Numbered from the stretch's first letter, positions 34,284-42,840 are shown. The stretch: DNA of 64,000 nucleotides from Kitasatospora xanthocidica (GCF_014656195.1 NZ_BNBY01000001.1:689148-753147); one strand, 5' to 3'. Numbers and translations are program-made. Notes: a model not told the origin generated them from the sequence alone.

Positions 34284-35723
34284 TCAGGCCCCGCGCAGCA
34301 GTTCGCAGAGGGCCCGGACCGCCGCCGGGAAGGCATGGTCCGGCGGGGTGGCGTAGCCGATCACGAGGGACGGCGGGGGCGGGGTGTCGGCGGCCCCGGT
34401 CGGGACGGCGCGGTGCGAGACGAGGCCGCTGAGGGAGATGCCGGCGGCCTGGGCCCGGGCCAGGAGTTCGGGTTCGGGGGTGGCGTCGGGCGGCAGCTGG
34501 ACGACGGCGTGGAGGCCGGCCGCGATGCCGGTGACCCGGACGTGCGGGGCGTGTTCGGCGAGGGCCGCGACCAGCTGGTCGCGGCGGCGGCGGTAGTGCA
34601 GCCGGCAGCGCCGGACGTGGCGGTCGTACGTGCCGGAGGTGATCAGTTCCGCCAGGGTCAGCTGGTCGAGCACCGGGGACATCGTGTCGGCCAGCACCTT
34701 GAGCCGGGCGACCGGTTCGACCAGGGCGTCGGGCAGGGCGAGCCAGGCCAGCCGCAGTCCGGGGGCGAGGCTCTTGGCGGCCGTACCGGCGTACACCACC
34801 CGCTGCGGGTCGAGGGCCTGCATCGCGCCGAGCGGCTGCCGGTCGTAGCGGAACTCGCCGTCGTAGTCGTCCTCGATGACGTACCGGTCCTGCTCGCGCG
34901 CCCACCGCACGGCCTCCGCCCGGCGTTCGGCGGACAGCGGGGCGCCGGTGGGGTACTGGTGGGCCGGGGTGAGCAGGACGGCGCCGGGGCGGGCGTCCAG
35001 CCGGTCGACCAGGGCGCCCTCCTCGTCCAGCGGCAGCGGGACGGTGGTGAGTCCGGCGGCGCGGACGACGGCGTGCTGCGGCGGCAGCCCGTACTCCTCG
35101 ACGGCGAGCGTCCGGGTGCCGCGTTCCCGCAGGGCGGTGCAGAGCAGGCCGAGGCCCTGGGTGACGCCGCTGCAGACGAGCAGGTGGTCGGGGTCGGTGC
35201 GCACGCCGCGGACCCGGGCGAGGTAGTGGGTGAGGGCCTCCCGCAGTTCGATCCGGCCGAGCGGGCTGCCGTAGTCGAGGGCTTCGTGCGGCGCGACGGC
35301 GAGGGCGCGGCGGGCGGCGGCGAGCCAGGCGGTGCGGGGGAAGAGCGAGAGGTCGGGCCGGCCGGACGTCAGGTCGTGCCGGGCGGTCCGCCGCGGTGCC
35401 GTCCGGGCGTCGGTGCGCCGGCCGGGGGCGGGGTTCTCCGGTACGGCGCGGCGGGCGACGGTGGTGCCGGAGCCCTGCCGGGAGTCCAGCCAGCCCTCCG
35501 CGGTGAGCTGGCCGTACGCCTCGACGACGGTGTTGCGGGCGATCCCGAGGTCCTCGCCGAGGGCCCGGGAGGAGGGCAGCCGGGTGCCGGGCGCCAGCCG
35601 CCCGTCCTGGACGGCTTCGCGCAGGGCGTCCTCCAGGGCGGCCCGCAGGCCGGTGCCGGCGGCGCGCCGTTCGGTGAGGTCCAGGTGGAGGTCGCCGCCG
35701 AAGGAGGTCCAGGAGCTGGTCAC
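34284..35723 (-). CDS. MocR-family PLP-dependent transcriptional regulator
   Basis: This is a 479-residue fusion. The N-terminal GntR winged helix is ALEDALREAVQDGRLAPGTRLPSSRALGEDLGIARNTVVEAY. The aminotransferase-like domain carries EDDYDGEFRYD and the PLP-lysine region GTAAKSLAPGLRLAW. MocR proteins use PLP and an effector to switch transcription; PdxR-type members control vitamin B6 genes, but no such gene is adjacent. It lies 36 bases downstream of the carboxymuconolactone-decarboxylase gene on the same strand and ends convergent with the small membrane protein gene. Confidence 0.88.
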   Translation of the reverse strand: MTSSWTSFGGDLHLDLTERRAAGTGLRAALEDALREAVQDGRLAPGTRLPSSRALGEDLGIARNTVVEAYGQLTAEGWLDSRQGSGTTVARRAVPENPAPGRRTDARTAPRRTARHDLTSGRPDLSLFPRTAWLAAARRALAVAPHEALDYGSPLGRIELREALTHYLARVRGVRTDPDHLLVCSGVTQGLGLLCTALRERGTRTLAVEEYGLPPQHAVVRAAGLTTVPLPLDEEGALVDRLDARPGAVLLTPAHQYPTGAPLSAERRAEAVRWAREQDRYVIEDDYDGEFRYDRQPLGAMQALDPQRVVYAGTAAKSLAPGLRLAWLALPDALVEPVARLKVLADTMSPVLDQLTLAELITSGTYDRHVRRCRLHYRRRRDQLVAALAEHAPHVRVTGIAAGLHAVVQLPPDATPEPELLARAQAAGISLSGLVSHRAVPTGAADTPPPPSLVIGYATPPDHAFPAAVRALCELLRGA

Positions 35724-35759
35724 GGGCCCATTCTCGCCCGGGACCGGGGGTCCCGGGGT

Positions 35760-36278
35760 TCACCAGGTGGTGCCGGCGGGCTCCTCGATGGTGGCGTTGA
35801 TGCGGTTGAAGAGGTTGGTGAGCGCGATCATCAGGATGATCGCGGAGAGCTGCGCCTCGTCGAAGTGGTCGGCGGCGGCGTCCCAGACGTCGTCGGGGAC
35901 GGCCTTGCCGGTGCGGTCGGCTATCCGGGTGGCGGCTTCGGTGAGTTCGAGCGCGGCGCGCTCCTCGTCGGTGAAGAACGGGGCCTCGCGCCAGGCGGCG
36001 ACGGCGTGCAGCCGCTCGTCGGTCTCGCCGTGCTGCTTCGCGCCCTGGACGCCGGAGAACACGCAGGCGCTGCAGCCGTTGATCTGGCTGGCGCGCAGGT
36101 GGACCAGTTCCAGGATGCGCGGGGCGACGCCGCCCTGGTACGCGGCCTTGTAGATGTTCTGGATGCCCTTGGTCGCGTCCGGCAGGACCAGCGCGGGGTT
36201 CTTCATCCGGGCGGTGCGGGCGGTGCGGCCAGCCGGAGCGGCGGGGGTGGTGGGGGCGGTGGTGCGGTCGGTGGTCAC
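35760..36278 (-). CDS. carboxymuconolactone decarboxylase/AhpD-family protein, ECF41 partner
   Basis: This 172-residue AhpD-like protein has the motif ELVHLRASQINGCSACVFSG, with a redox-type Cys-x-x-Cys followed by a helix. Such proteins may act as alkylhydroperoxidases or decarboxylases. The gene is divergent from an ECF41 sigma factor, and its upstream DNA carries the ECF41 promoter signature, so it is the probable main target. GAGGAG precedes the GTG start. A basic, Ala/Thr/Pro-rich 25-residue N-terminus precedes the domain. Confidence 0.88.
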   Translation of the reverse strand: MTTDRTTAPTTPAAPAGRTARTARMKNPALVLPDATKGIQNIYKAAYQGGVAPRILELVHLRASQINGCSACVFSGVQGAKQHGETDERLHAVAAWREAPFFTDEERAALELTEAATRIADRTGKAVPDDVWDAAADHFDEAQLSAIILMIALTNLFNRINATIEEPAGTTW

Positions 36279-36315
36279 GGTGGTCTCCTCGTCGGTTAGC
36301 GTCCGTCACTGGACC

Positions 36316-36342
36316 GACGGATCCCGACGCGAGGATGTGACA
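36316..36342 (-). promoter_or_regulatory. ECF41-type promoter for the decarboxylase gene
   Basis: On the minus strand TGTCACA is followed after exactly 16 bases by CGTC, 37 bases before the GTG start. TGTCACA-N16/17-CGTC is the promoter pattern I recall for ECF41 sigma factors. The -35 element ends 2 bases from the sigma gene's own GTG. Confidence 0.75.
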
Positions 36343-36344
36343 GG

Positions 36345-37247
36345 GTGAGCGAGGAAGTTTCTTCGGCCGAACTGACCGGACTGGCAGGGCGGTTCGAGGC
36401 CGAGCGGCCGCAACTGCGGTCGGTGGCCTACCGTATGCTGGGGTCGATCGCGGAGGCCGAGGACGCCGTCCAGGAGGCCTGGCTGAAGCTGAGTCGCAGC
36501 GACGTGAGCGAGGTGCGCAACCTCGGGGCGTGGCTCACGACGGTGGTCGGCCGGATCTGCCTGGACCAGCTGCGTTCCCGCGCCTCCCGGCGGGAGGACC
36601 CGCTGCCCGAGCAGGACGGACAGGTACGGCTGCCGGACCCGGTGGTGAGCGGGCTGGCGGCGTTGGACCCGGTGCACGAGATCCTGGTCGCCGACTCGGT
36701 GGGGATCGCGCTGATGGTGGTCCTGGAGACGCTGTCGCCGGCCGAGCGGGTGGCGTTCGTGCTGCACGACATGTTCGAGGTGCCCTTCGACGGGATCGCC
36801 GAGGTGCTCGGCCGCACCTCGGCCTCGACCCGGCAGCTGGCCAGCCGTGCCCGCCGCCGGGTGCAGGGCGCGACCCCGGCCGGGGACGCGGACGACGCCC
36901 GCAAGCGCGAGGTGGTGGAGGCGTTCCTGACGGCCTCCCGGGCGGGTGACTTCGACGCCCTGCTGACGGTGCTGGACCCGGACGTGGTGGCGCGTTCCGA
37001 CGGCGGCACGCTGGTGCCGAGCGTGCTGCGCCGGGGCGCGGGCGACGTCGCCTCGCAGGCGATCGTCTTCGCCCGGTTCGCCAAGGAGGGCCGGACGGTC
37101 CTGGTCAACGGCTCGCCCGGGGTGGTGTCGTTCGCCGACGGCCGTCCGCTGTCGGTCATGTCGTTCACCATCCACGAGGGCCGGATCACCGAGATGAACA
37201 TCCTCACCGACCCGACCCGGCTGGCCGCGCTGGGCCTCACGGCCTGA
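36345..37247 (+). CDS. ECF41-type (SigJ-like) RNA polymerase sigma factor
   Basis: This 300-residue protein has sigma region 2 (RSVAYRMLGSIAEAEDAVQEAWLKL) and region 4 (LETLSPAERVAFVLHDMFEVPFDGIAEVLGRTSASTRQLASRARRRV). A C-terminal SnoaL-like domain of about 100 residues follows (FLTASRAGDFDALLTVLDPDVVARSDGG and onward). That domain is the hallmark of ECF41 sigma factors and regulates their activity in place of an anti-sigma factor. The neighbouring divergent decarboxylase-family gene is the typical partner. GAGGA lies 9 bases before the GTG. Confidence 0.92.
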   Translation: MSEEVSSAELTGLAGRFEAERPQLRSVAYRMLGSIAEAEDAVQEAWLKLSRSDVSEVRNLGAWLTTVVGRICLDQLRSRASRREDPLPEQDGQVRLPDPVVSGLAALDPVHEILVADSVGIALMVVLETLSPAERVAFVLHDMFEVPFDGIAEVLGRTSASTRQLASRARRRVQGATPAGDADDARKREVVEAFLTASRAGDFDALLTVLDPDVVARSDGGTLVPSVLRRGAGDVASQAIVFARFAKEGRTVLVNGSPGVVSFADGRPLSVMSFTIHEGRITEMNILTDPTRLAALGLTA

Positions 37248-37292
37248 GCGGCCCCGCCCGTCCAGGCCCCGCCCGTCCAGGCCCCGCCCGTC

Positions 37293-37327
37293 CCGGGTCC
37301 GTCCGGCAGCCTGCCGGACGGACCCGG
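37293..37327. terminator. bidirectional terminator, sigma factor/SDR
   Basis: A 17-bp perfect inverted repeat is centred on one base, with arms CCGGGTCCGTCCGGCAG and CTGCCGGACGGACCCGG. It lies between the two convergent stops. GGACCCGGAC words repeat on its right side and a CCCGCCCGTCCAGGC word repeats on its left. Confidence 0.8.
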
Positions 37328-37355
37328 ACGGACCCGGACGGACCCGGGCGGGTCC

Positions 37356-38156
37356 TCAGGCCAGGCCGCCGGTGGCGCGGAGGTTCTGGCCGGTGATCCA
37401 GCGGCCGTCCGGGCCGGCCAGGAAGGCGATGACGTCGGCGATGTCCTCGGGCCGGCCGAGGCGGCGCAGCGGGGTGAGGCCGGCGACGCGGGTGAGGGCC
37501 TCGGGCGGGTTGGTGCCGCGCAGCAGGTCGGTGTCGGTGGCGCCGGGGGAGACGGTGTTGACGGTGATCCCGCGCGGGCCGAGCTCGACGGCGGCGACGG
37601 CGGTGAGCTGTTCGACGGCGCCCTTGCTGGCGGCGTACGCGGCGATGCCGGGGACGGGCCGGACGGTGTTCGCGGTCGAGATGTTGACGATCCGTCCGCC
37701 GTCGCGCATCCGGCGGGCGGCGTAGCGGACGGTGGTGAAGACGGAGCGGGTGTTGACCGCGAGGACGCCGTCGAGGGCCGCGTCGTCGAGCTCGGCGAGC
37801 GGGGTGGGGACGAAGGACTTGGCGGCGTTGTTCACCAGGACGTCCAGCCCGCCGAGCCGTTCCTCCGCCTCGGCCATCAGCCGTTCGGCGGCGCCCGGTT
37901 CGCCGAGGTCGGCCCGCAGGGCCCAGGCGCGGCCGCCCTCGGCCGCCACGGCGCGGACCGTCTCCTCGGCGGCCTCCTCGTCGCGGGCGTAGGCGAGGAC
38001 GACGTCCGCGCCGTCGCGCGCCAGTCGGCGGACGACGGCCCGCCCGATGCCCCGCGAGCCGCCGGTGACGACCGCCGCCTTCCCCTCCAGCGGCCTCGAC
38101 CCGTTCGACCCGTTCGGCGGGCTCGACGGATACGACGGGTTCGACGCTTCCACCAT
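37356..38156 (-). CDS. short-chain dehydrogenase/reductase
   Basis: This is a 266-residue SDR. Cofactor motif VVTGGSRGIGRAV is near the N-terminus, NNAA in the middle (LDVLVNNAAKS), catalytic Ser in IVNISTANT, Tyr/Lys in YAASKGA, and PGATDTD after it. It is a classical NAD(P)-dependent oxidoreductase close to 3-oxoacyl-ACP-reductase-like SDRs; the substrate is unknown. The first 20 residues are a Ser/Pro/Asn-rich extension encoded by repeated GTTCGACCC words. GGAGGAAAC abuts the ATG. ECF41 partners can be oxidoreductases, but no ECF41 promoter was seen here. Confidence 0.9.
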   Translation of the reverse strand: MVEASNPSYPSSPPNGSNGSRPLEGKAAVVTGGSRGIGRAVVRRLARDGADVVLAYARDEEAAEETVRAVAAEGGRAWALRADLGEPGAAERLMAEAEERLGGLDVLVNNAAKSFVPTPLAELDDAALDGVLAVNTRSVFTTVRYAARRMRDGGRIVNISTANTVRPVPGIAAYAASKGAVEQLTAVAAVELGPRGITVNTVSPGATDTDLLRGTNPPEALTRVAGLTPLRRLGRPEDIADVIAFLAGPDGRWITGQNLRATGGLA

Positions 38157-38225
38157 GTTTCCTCCACGTGTTGTTCGCCGTAGTTTCCCGGGCCGCTGTC
38201 GGACCCGCACGCTACGGTGCCGCCC

Positions 38226-38987
38226 ATGGCGAACTTTGTACTGGTGGCGGGCGCGTGGCTCGGCTCCTGGGCTTGGGACGAGGTCGTGTCGGAGCTGCGC
38301 GCGGCCGGGCACGGAGCGTACCCGCTGACGCTCTCCGGGCTCGCGGAGAAGGGCTCGGCACCCGCCGGGCAGCAGACGCACGTCGCGGACGTGGTGGCCG
38401 AGGTGGTGGAGCGCGACCTGCGGGACGTCGTGCTGGTGGGGCACAGCTACTCGGGCATCCCGGTCGGCCAGGCCGCCGAGCGGATCGGCGACCGGCTGGC
38501 CGGGCTGGTCCTGGTGGACGCCAACGTGCCGGTGGCGGGGGAGTCCTTCGCCGACCAGATACCGGAGCCGGCCGGGCTGCGGGCGGACCTCGCCGCCCAC
38601 GGGGGCTGGTGGCAGCCGCTGCCGCCCGCCGACTTCGCCGGGCAGGGGCTGTCGGCCGGGCAGATCGCCCGGATCGCCGAGCGGGCCACCCCGCACCCGG
38701 GCGCCTCGCTGACCGAACCGGCTGTCCTGGCGGGCCCGTTGAGCGCGCTCCCGACGGTGTACGTGAAGTGCCTGCTGGACTGGCCGGAGCCGCCGCCCGG
38801 GGTCGCCCGGCTGGTCGCGGACGGGCACTGGCGGCTGGTGGAGCTGGACACCGGGCACTGGCCGATGTTCTCCCGTCCGGCCGAACTCGCCCGCGTCCTG
38901 AGCGAGTTCCAGGGCGCCGTGCCGGCCCGGACCGACAGGGCCGAGACCGACGAGGCTCAGACCGACGAGGCTCAGACCGACAGGTAG
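38226..38987 (+). CDS. alpha/beta hydrolase
   Basis: This 253-residue protein begins NFVLVAGAWLGSWAWDEV. It has the nucleophile elbow VGHSYSG, LVLVDANVP after it, and the catalytic His in LDTGHWPMFSRP. It resembles salicylate-esterase/hydroxynitrile-lyase-like esterases (EstC type). The final 15 residues are a repeat-encoded acidic tail (ETDEAQTDEAQTDR). The last 16 bases overlap the convergent UppP gene, so the tail may be a recent extension. Confidence 0.85.
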   Translation: MANFVLVAGAWLGSWAWDEVVSELRAAGHGAYPLTLSGLAEKGSAPAGQQTHVADVVAEVVERDLRDVVLVGHSYSGIPVGQAAERIGDRLAGLVLVDANVPVAGESFADQIPEPAGLRADLAAHGGWWQPLPPADFAGQGLSAGQIARIAERATPHPGASLTEPAVLAGPLSALPTVYVKCLLDWPEPPPGVARLVADGHWRLVELDTGHWPMFSRPAELARVLSEFQGAVPARTDRAETDEAQTDEAQTDR

Positions 38988-39895
38988 ACCGCGCTGCCGA
39001 CGCCGGCCAGGAAGCAGTAGACCGCGAACGGCGTCAGGCTGCGGGTCTCGAAGTACTTGGTGAGGAACCGCACCGAGACGTACCCGGCGGCGAAGGCGGC
39101 GACGCTGCCCGCGGCCACCGGGCCGAGCACGGCGGAGTTCTCCGGCTTGAACAGCTCGGGGACCTTCAGCGCCGAGGCGGCCAGGATGACCGGGGTGGCG
39201 AGCAGGAAGGAGAACCGGGCGGCGTCCTCGTGGTGGAGTCCGCGCAGGATGCCGGCGCTCATGGTGACGCCGGAGCGGCTGATGCCCGGGAACAGGGCGA
39301 GGATCTGCGCGGCGCCGATCCAGGCGCCCTGGACGAAGCTCAGCCTGGTGAGCCGCTGGTCGGAGGCGATCGCCGGGTCCAGGCCCGGCTCGTCGACGGG
39401 CGCGGCGTGTCCGTGCCCGGCCCGGCGGCGGCCGCTGCCGCCGCGCTTGAGCCGTTCGGCGCCGAGCAGCACCAGCCCGTTGAGGGCGAGGAAGACGGCG
39501 GCGGGGACGGGCTTGCCGAGCGCGTTGCGCAGGGCCTTCTCCAGGACCAGGCCGGCCACGCCGACCGGGATGGTGGAGAGGATGAGCAGCCAGGTGAGCC
39601 GCTCGTTGCGGGTCTCCACCCGGCGGTGGCGGATCGAGCTGACCAGGCCCTCGGCGACCCGGACCCAGTCCTTCCGGAAGTAGACGACCAGCGCGAGCGC
39701 GGTGGCCAGGTGCAGGGCGACCAGGGCGGCGAGGTAGGAGGAGCCCTCGGCGGTCATGTCGAGGTCGTGCTGGATCTTCCCGCCGATCAGGGCGGGCAGC
39801 AGGATGCTGTGGCCGAGGCTGGAGACCGGGAAGAGTTCCGTCACTCCCTGCAGCAGGCCGACGCCTATCGCTTCCGGGTAGGTCAGGGTGGACAT
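38972..39895 (-). CDS. uppP: undecaprenyl-diphosphate phosphatase
   Basis: This is a 307-residue polytopic membrane protein of the BacA/UppP family. Signature 1 is GVTELFPVSSLGH near residues 18-30, where the usual S(S/T)GH is SLGH. Signature 2 is FPGISRSG near residue 205. It dephosphorylates undecaprenyl pyrophosphate to recycle the lipid carrier for peptidoglycan synthesis and can confer bacitracin tolerance. A charged, Gly/Arg/His-rich loop of about 30 residues (GGSGRRRAGHGHAAPVDEPG) is inserted mid-protein. The gene ends overlapping the convergent hydrolase gene by 16 bases. Confidence 0.93.
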   Translation of the reverse strand: MSTLTYPEAIGVGLLQGVTELFPVSSLGHSILLPALIGGKIQHDLDMTAEGSSYLAALVALHLATALALVVYFRKDWVRVAEGLVSSIRHRRVETRNERLTWLLILSTIPVGVAGLVLEKALRNALGKPVPAAVFLALNGLVLLGAERLKRGGSGRRRAGHGHAAPVDEPGLDPAIASDQRLTRLSFVQGAWIGAAQILALFPGISRSGVTMSAGILRGLHHEDAARFSFLLATPVILAASALKVPELFKPENSAVLGPVAAGSVAAFAAGYVSVRFLTKYFETRSLTPFAVYCFLAGVGSAVYLSV

Positions 39896-39994
39896 CGCGC
39901 ACCTTCGCTCGGGGGTCGCCGGCCGGTCCGATCCGGGGGCCCTCGCGAAGCTACTACGGGCATGTAGACGCCCGGCAGCCCCGCCGCCAGAAGT

Positions 39995-40183
39995 TCACCG
40001 ACCGTACGTCCGGCCGACATCGAGGCCGAGGTGGTGGACCAGCGCCCCGGCCACGGCGGCCGGCACGGTGACGGACGGGACGGCCCGGTGCGCGGCGTCG
40101 CCGAGCAGGACGGCGGCGGTCACCGCGAGCGGGGTGCCCACCAGCGGCAGGGCGACGGTCAGGACGGCGGGCAGACGGTGCAC
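39995..40183 (-). CDS. small two-helix membrane protein, unknown
   Basis: The predicted 62-residue product has two hydrophobic segments (LPAVLTVALPLVGTPLAVTAAVLL and VTVPAAVAGALVHHLGL) and ends DVGRTYGR. GGGAG lies 5 bases before the GTG, which is why I chose it over an upstream GTG that would add an Arg-rich string. I do not recognise a family. It lies alone between UppP and the TANGO2-like gene; the rest of this 424-base gap shows nothing else. Confidence 0.45.
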   Translation of the reverse strand: MHRLPAVLTVALPLVGTPLAVTAAVLLGDAAHRAVPSVTVPAAVAGALVHHLGLDVGRTYGR

Positions 40184-40319
40184 GGTGGCTCCCGGGGCTC
40201 GGGTTCGGGTTCGGCGGGGACTTCTGGTCCGGCGCACGCCACGATGCCGCCTCCCGCAGCGTCAGGCTCAAGTCCTTTTCCGCCGCCCGGTTCCGTGGCG
40301 CCCAGCGCCCGAGCCCGGC

Positions 40320-41102
40320 TCAGCCCGTCGCCACCCGCCGCCAGCCCGATCCGTCCGCCGCCACCGGAGCGGCCGCGAAGTCGTACCGCAGCCGGTCCGG
40401 CCCGAGCGCGAGCAGCGAGATCGAGGAGGAGCCCCAGATCCGTCCGTCGCCGAAGTCCCGCCGCTGGACCAGCGCCGCGTCCGCGTCCGGCGCCAGCCCG
40501 TCCCCGGCGACGATCGGCAGCCAGGCGCCCCAGGCCCGGGCGGTCGGGGCGTCGCCGGTCGGTTCGGGCCGGGGCGCGGCGGTGAAGCGGGCCCGGAAGT
40601 GGTCGGCGCGGGCGGCCATCAGCGCGCTGACCCGCTCGGAGGCGGAGCGGTTGGCGGCCTGGCCCTCCAGCCCGTCGTTGAGCACCACGCTGAGGCCGGC
40701 GGGCAGTTCGCGCCGCTCCAGGCGCCCGCCGTCCCAGCTGCTGACGGTGGCGCCGTCCGGCCGGGCCAGGACGAGGTGGAAGGGGTCGTACGGGGTGAGG
40801 TCGAGGTGGTCGATCCCGCCCGCGGTGACGGCGGTGAGCGGCAGGTGGCCGCGGGTGCGCCGGGTGCCGGCGGGGGCGGGCGGGCCGAAGCCGTTCAGCA
40901 GGCAGGCGGCGGTGCGCCGGGCGGGGTCGACGGCCAGCCAGGTGCCGCCGGCCGCGAGGTCCAGTCCGCCGAGCAGCCCGGGCCGGTCCGGCCAGTGGTG
41001 GTCCGGCGGCAGCCAGGCGCGTCCGAGGTACTCGTCCCGGACGGACAGCAGCAGCACCGGTACCGCCGCCCCGGGTTCGATGCTGACGAACGCCGTGCAC
41101 AC
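40320..41102 (-). CDS. NRDE/TANGO2-family protein
   Basis: This 260-residue protein starts Met-Cys-Thr-Ala-Phe, the N-terminal cysteine typical of the Ntn-hydrolase-like TANGO2 (DUF833) family. It has LLLSVRDEYLGRAW in place of the NRDE box, LLGGLDLAAGGTWLAVD, and IWGSSSISLLAL near the end. The family is linked to haem or lipid handling in eukaryotes; the bacterial role is unclear. GTG at 41102 places Cys at position 2 and has GGGGCCCAGG upstream. It is divergent from the AhpD-like gene. Confidence 0.8.
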   Translation of the reverse strand: MCTAFVSIEPGAAVPVLLLSVRDEYLGRAWLPPDHHWPDRPGLLGGLDLAAGGTWLAVDPARRTAACLLNGFGPPAPAGTRRTRGHLPLTAVTAGGIDHLDLTPYDPFHLVLARPDGATVSSWDGGRLERRELPAGLSVVLNDGLEGQAANRSASERVSALMAARADHFRARFTAAPRPEPTGDAPTARAWGAWLPIVAGDGLAPDADAALVQRRDFGDGRIWGSSSISLLALGPDRLRYDFAAAPVAADGSGWRRVATG

Positions 41103-41230
41103 GACCTGGGCCCCCTGACCTCGTCCTCCCGGTGATCCTCGCACGGCTGTTCGCACACCGGAAGTGGCCCAAGGAACCCGGTGCCGAATGCACCAGGACG
41201 GCGGGCCACCGCCCTCCTAGGCTGGCGCTC

Positions 41231-41731
41231 ATGACGACGAACGAGACCGTGCCGGCCACCGACGCGGCGAACCGCGCGCCCGTACCCGCCCCGGCCCAGC
41301 GCATCGTGCTGCCGAAGCTCGCCCCGGCCTTCTACCGGGCGATGGCCGCCACCGACGAGGCCGCCAGGAACGGCCTCGACCCGGTGGTCGTCGAGCTGGT
41401 CAAGCTGCACGCCTCGATGATCAACGGCTGCGCCTACTGCATCGACATGCACTCCACCGACGCGATCGCGCAGGGCGAGCGGGAGCACCGGCTGCTCTCC
41501 CTCCCGGCCTGGCGCGAGACCTCCTGGTTCACCGCCCGGGAGCGCGCCGCGCTCGCCCTCACCGAGTCGGTGACCCTGCTGACCCAGGGCCACGTGCCGG
41601 ACGCGGTGTGGGCGGAGGCCGCCGAGCAGTTCGACGAGACCGAGCTGGCCCAGCTGGTGGCGCTGATCGCCACCATCAACGCCTGGAACCGGATCGGTGT
41701 CAGCACCCGCATGAGCCCGGCCGCGAAGTGA
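41231..41731 (+). CDS. AhpD-like carboxymuconolactone-decarboxylase-family protein
   Basis: This 166-residue protein has VVELVKLHASMINGCAYCIDMHSTDA, carrying the Cys-x-x-Cys-x3-His active site of AhpD-like peroxidases, then ALALTESVTLL and a helical end. With the CxxC and nearby His intact it could be an alkylhydroperoxidase. It resembles the ECF41 partner at 35.8 kb but lacks an ECF41 promoter. Its TGA overlaps the next gene's GTG as GTGA, so the two are translationally coupled. Confidence 0.88.
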   Translation: MTTNETVPATDAANRAPVPAPAQRIVLPKLAPAFYRAMAATDEAARNGLDPVVVELVKLHASMINGCAYCIDMHSTDAIAQGEREHRLLSLPAWRETSWFTARERAALALTESVTLLTQGHVPDAVWAEAAEQFDETELAQLVALIATINAWNRIGVSTRMSPAAK

Positions 41732-42552
41732 GGGCCGCGGACGTGACCTCGCTGCGGGAGAAGGCCCTGCTGCTCCGGGAACTGCACCGCCCGGGCGATC
41801 CGCTGGTGCTCGCCAACGTGTGGGACGCGGCGAGCGCCCGTCTGGTGGCGGCCGCCGGGGCGCGGGCGGTGGCCACGGCCAGCGCGAGCGTCTGCTGGTC
41901 GCTCGGCAGTCCGGACGGCGGCGGCGTCGACCGCGAGGAGGTGCTGGCCCGGACCGCCGGGGTGGTCCGGTCGGTGGACCTGCCGGTCACCGCCGATCTG
42001 GAGGACGGCTACGCGGCGACCGCGGCCGGGGTCGGCGAGACCGTCACCGCGCTGCTCGCCACCGGTGCCGTCGGGGTGAACCTGGAGGACGGCGGACGCC
42101 CCGTGGCGGAGGCCGCCGAGCGGATCGCGGCGGCGCGGTCGGCGGCGGACGCGGCCGGTGTCCCGCTCTTCGTCAACGGGCGCACCGACGTGTTCCTGCT
42201 GGGCACCGGCGCCCCGGAGGGCCGACTGGACGACGCGGTCGAGCGGCTGCGGGCGTACGTCGAGGCGGGTGCGGACGGCGTGTTCGTCCCCGGCGTGGCC
42301 GACCCGGAGACCGTCGCCGCCCTGGTCGCGGCCGTCCCGGCGCCGCTGAACGTGCTGGCCGGCCCGGGCTCGCTGTCGGTCGCCGAACTGGCGAAGCTCG
42401 GCGTGGGCCGGATCAGCCTCGGCCCCGGCCTGGCCAAGGCCGCGTACGCGGCGGTCCGCCGGGCCGCCGAGGAGGTCTACGCGAGCGGCACGTACACCGC
42501 CCTCGACGGCGGGCTGACCTACCCGGAGCTCAACGGGCTCTTCACGGACTGA
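41728..42552 (+). CDS. isocitrate lyase/phosphoenolpyruvate mutase family protein
   Basis: This is a 274-residue protein of the ICL/PEPM superfamily: LVLANVWDAASARLVAAAGARAVATASAS, then LPVTADLEDGYA (metal-binding Asp/Glu), GVNLEDGG, and VNGRTDVFL with its conserved Arg-Thr-Asp. It should act on a 2-oxo- or 2,3-substituted carboxylate by C-C or C-P bond chemistry. It is coupled to the AhpD-like gene by GTGA. A second GTG 15 bases inside is an alternative start. Confidence 0.87.
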   Translation: MRAADVTSLREKALLLRELHRPGDPLVLANVWDAASARLVAAAGARAVATASASVCWSLGSPDGGGVDREEVLARTAGVVRSVDLPVTADLEDGYAATAAGVGETVTALLATGAVGVNLEDGGRPVAEAAERIAAARSAADAAGVPLFVNGRTDVFLLGTGAPEGRLDDAVERLRAYVEAGADGVFVPGVADPETVAALVAAVPAPLNVLAGPGSLSVAELAKLGVGRISLGPGLAKAAYAAVRRAAEEVYASGTYTALDGGLTYPELNGLFTD

Positions 42553-42575
42553 GCGGCACCGGCGCACCGGCGCAC

Positions 42576-42610
42576 GGGCGGCCGGCCGTACGGGGGTCGG
42601 CCGGCCGCCC
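42576..42610. terminator. bidirectional terminator
   Basis: Arms GGGCGGCCGGCCG and CGGCCGGCCGCCC form a perfect 13-bp stem with a 9-base loop. It lies between the convergent ICL-family gene and the small secreted protein gene. Confidence 0.8.
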
Positions 42611-42616
42611 GGGCGC

Positions 42617-42835
42617 TCAGCCGAGGGCGCGGTCGATGGCGTTGGTCCTGCCGCAGTCGTCCACGTGGTCGCCGAGCGAGCCGCCGAGCACCGGCACCAC
42701 CGCCACCTCCTGGAAGCAGACGGCGGCGGCGGTGAGGCCCCAGCCGCGGGCCGGGGCGGTCCCGTCGGCGACCGCGGGCGCGGCCGACGCGGCCGACGCC
42801 ACCAGGGCCAGGGCGAGGGCGAGCGGCGTGCGCAT
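42617..42835 (-). CDS. small secreted protein with two cysteines
   Basis: This 72-residue protein has a signal peptide (MRTPLALALALVASAASAAPAVA, cleavage near residue 19-23). The mature region has only two cysteines, AAAVCFQEV and VDDCGRTN, likely to form one disulfide. GSLGDHVDD is a mild echo of chaplin-like small secreted proteins but the chaplin pattern is not met. It starts 5 bases after the stop of another small secreted protein, so they form an operon. Function unknown. Confidence 0.6.
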   Translation of the reverse strand: MRTPLALALALVASAASAAPAVADGTAPARGWGLTAAAVCFQEVAVVPVLGGSLGDHVDDCGRTNAIDRALG

Positions 42836-42840
42836 CCCGG

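Noticed and set aside
37356..39902. 848-codon leftward frame running from uppP through the hydrolase into the SDR
   Set aside because: Only the last 266 codons have SDR character and a proper ribosome binding site; the rest is antisense or out of frame to real genes.
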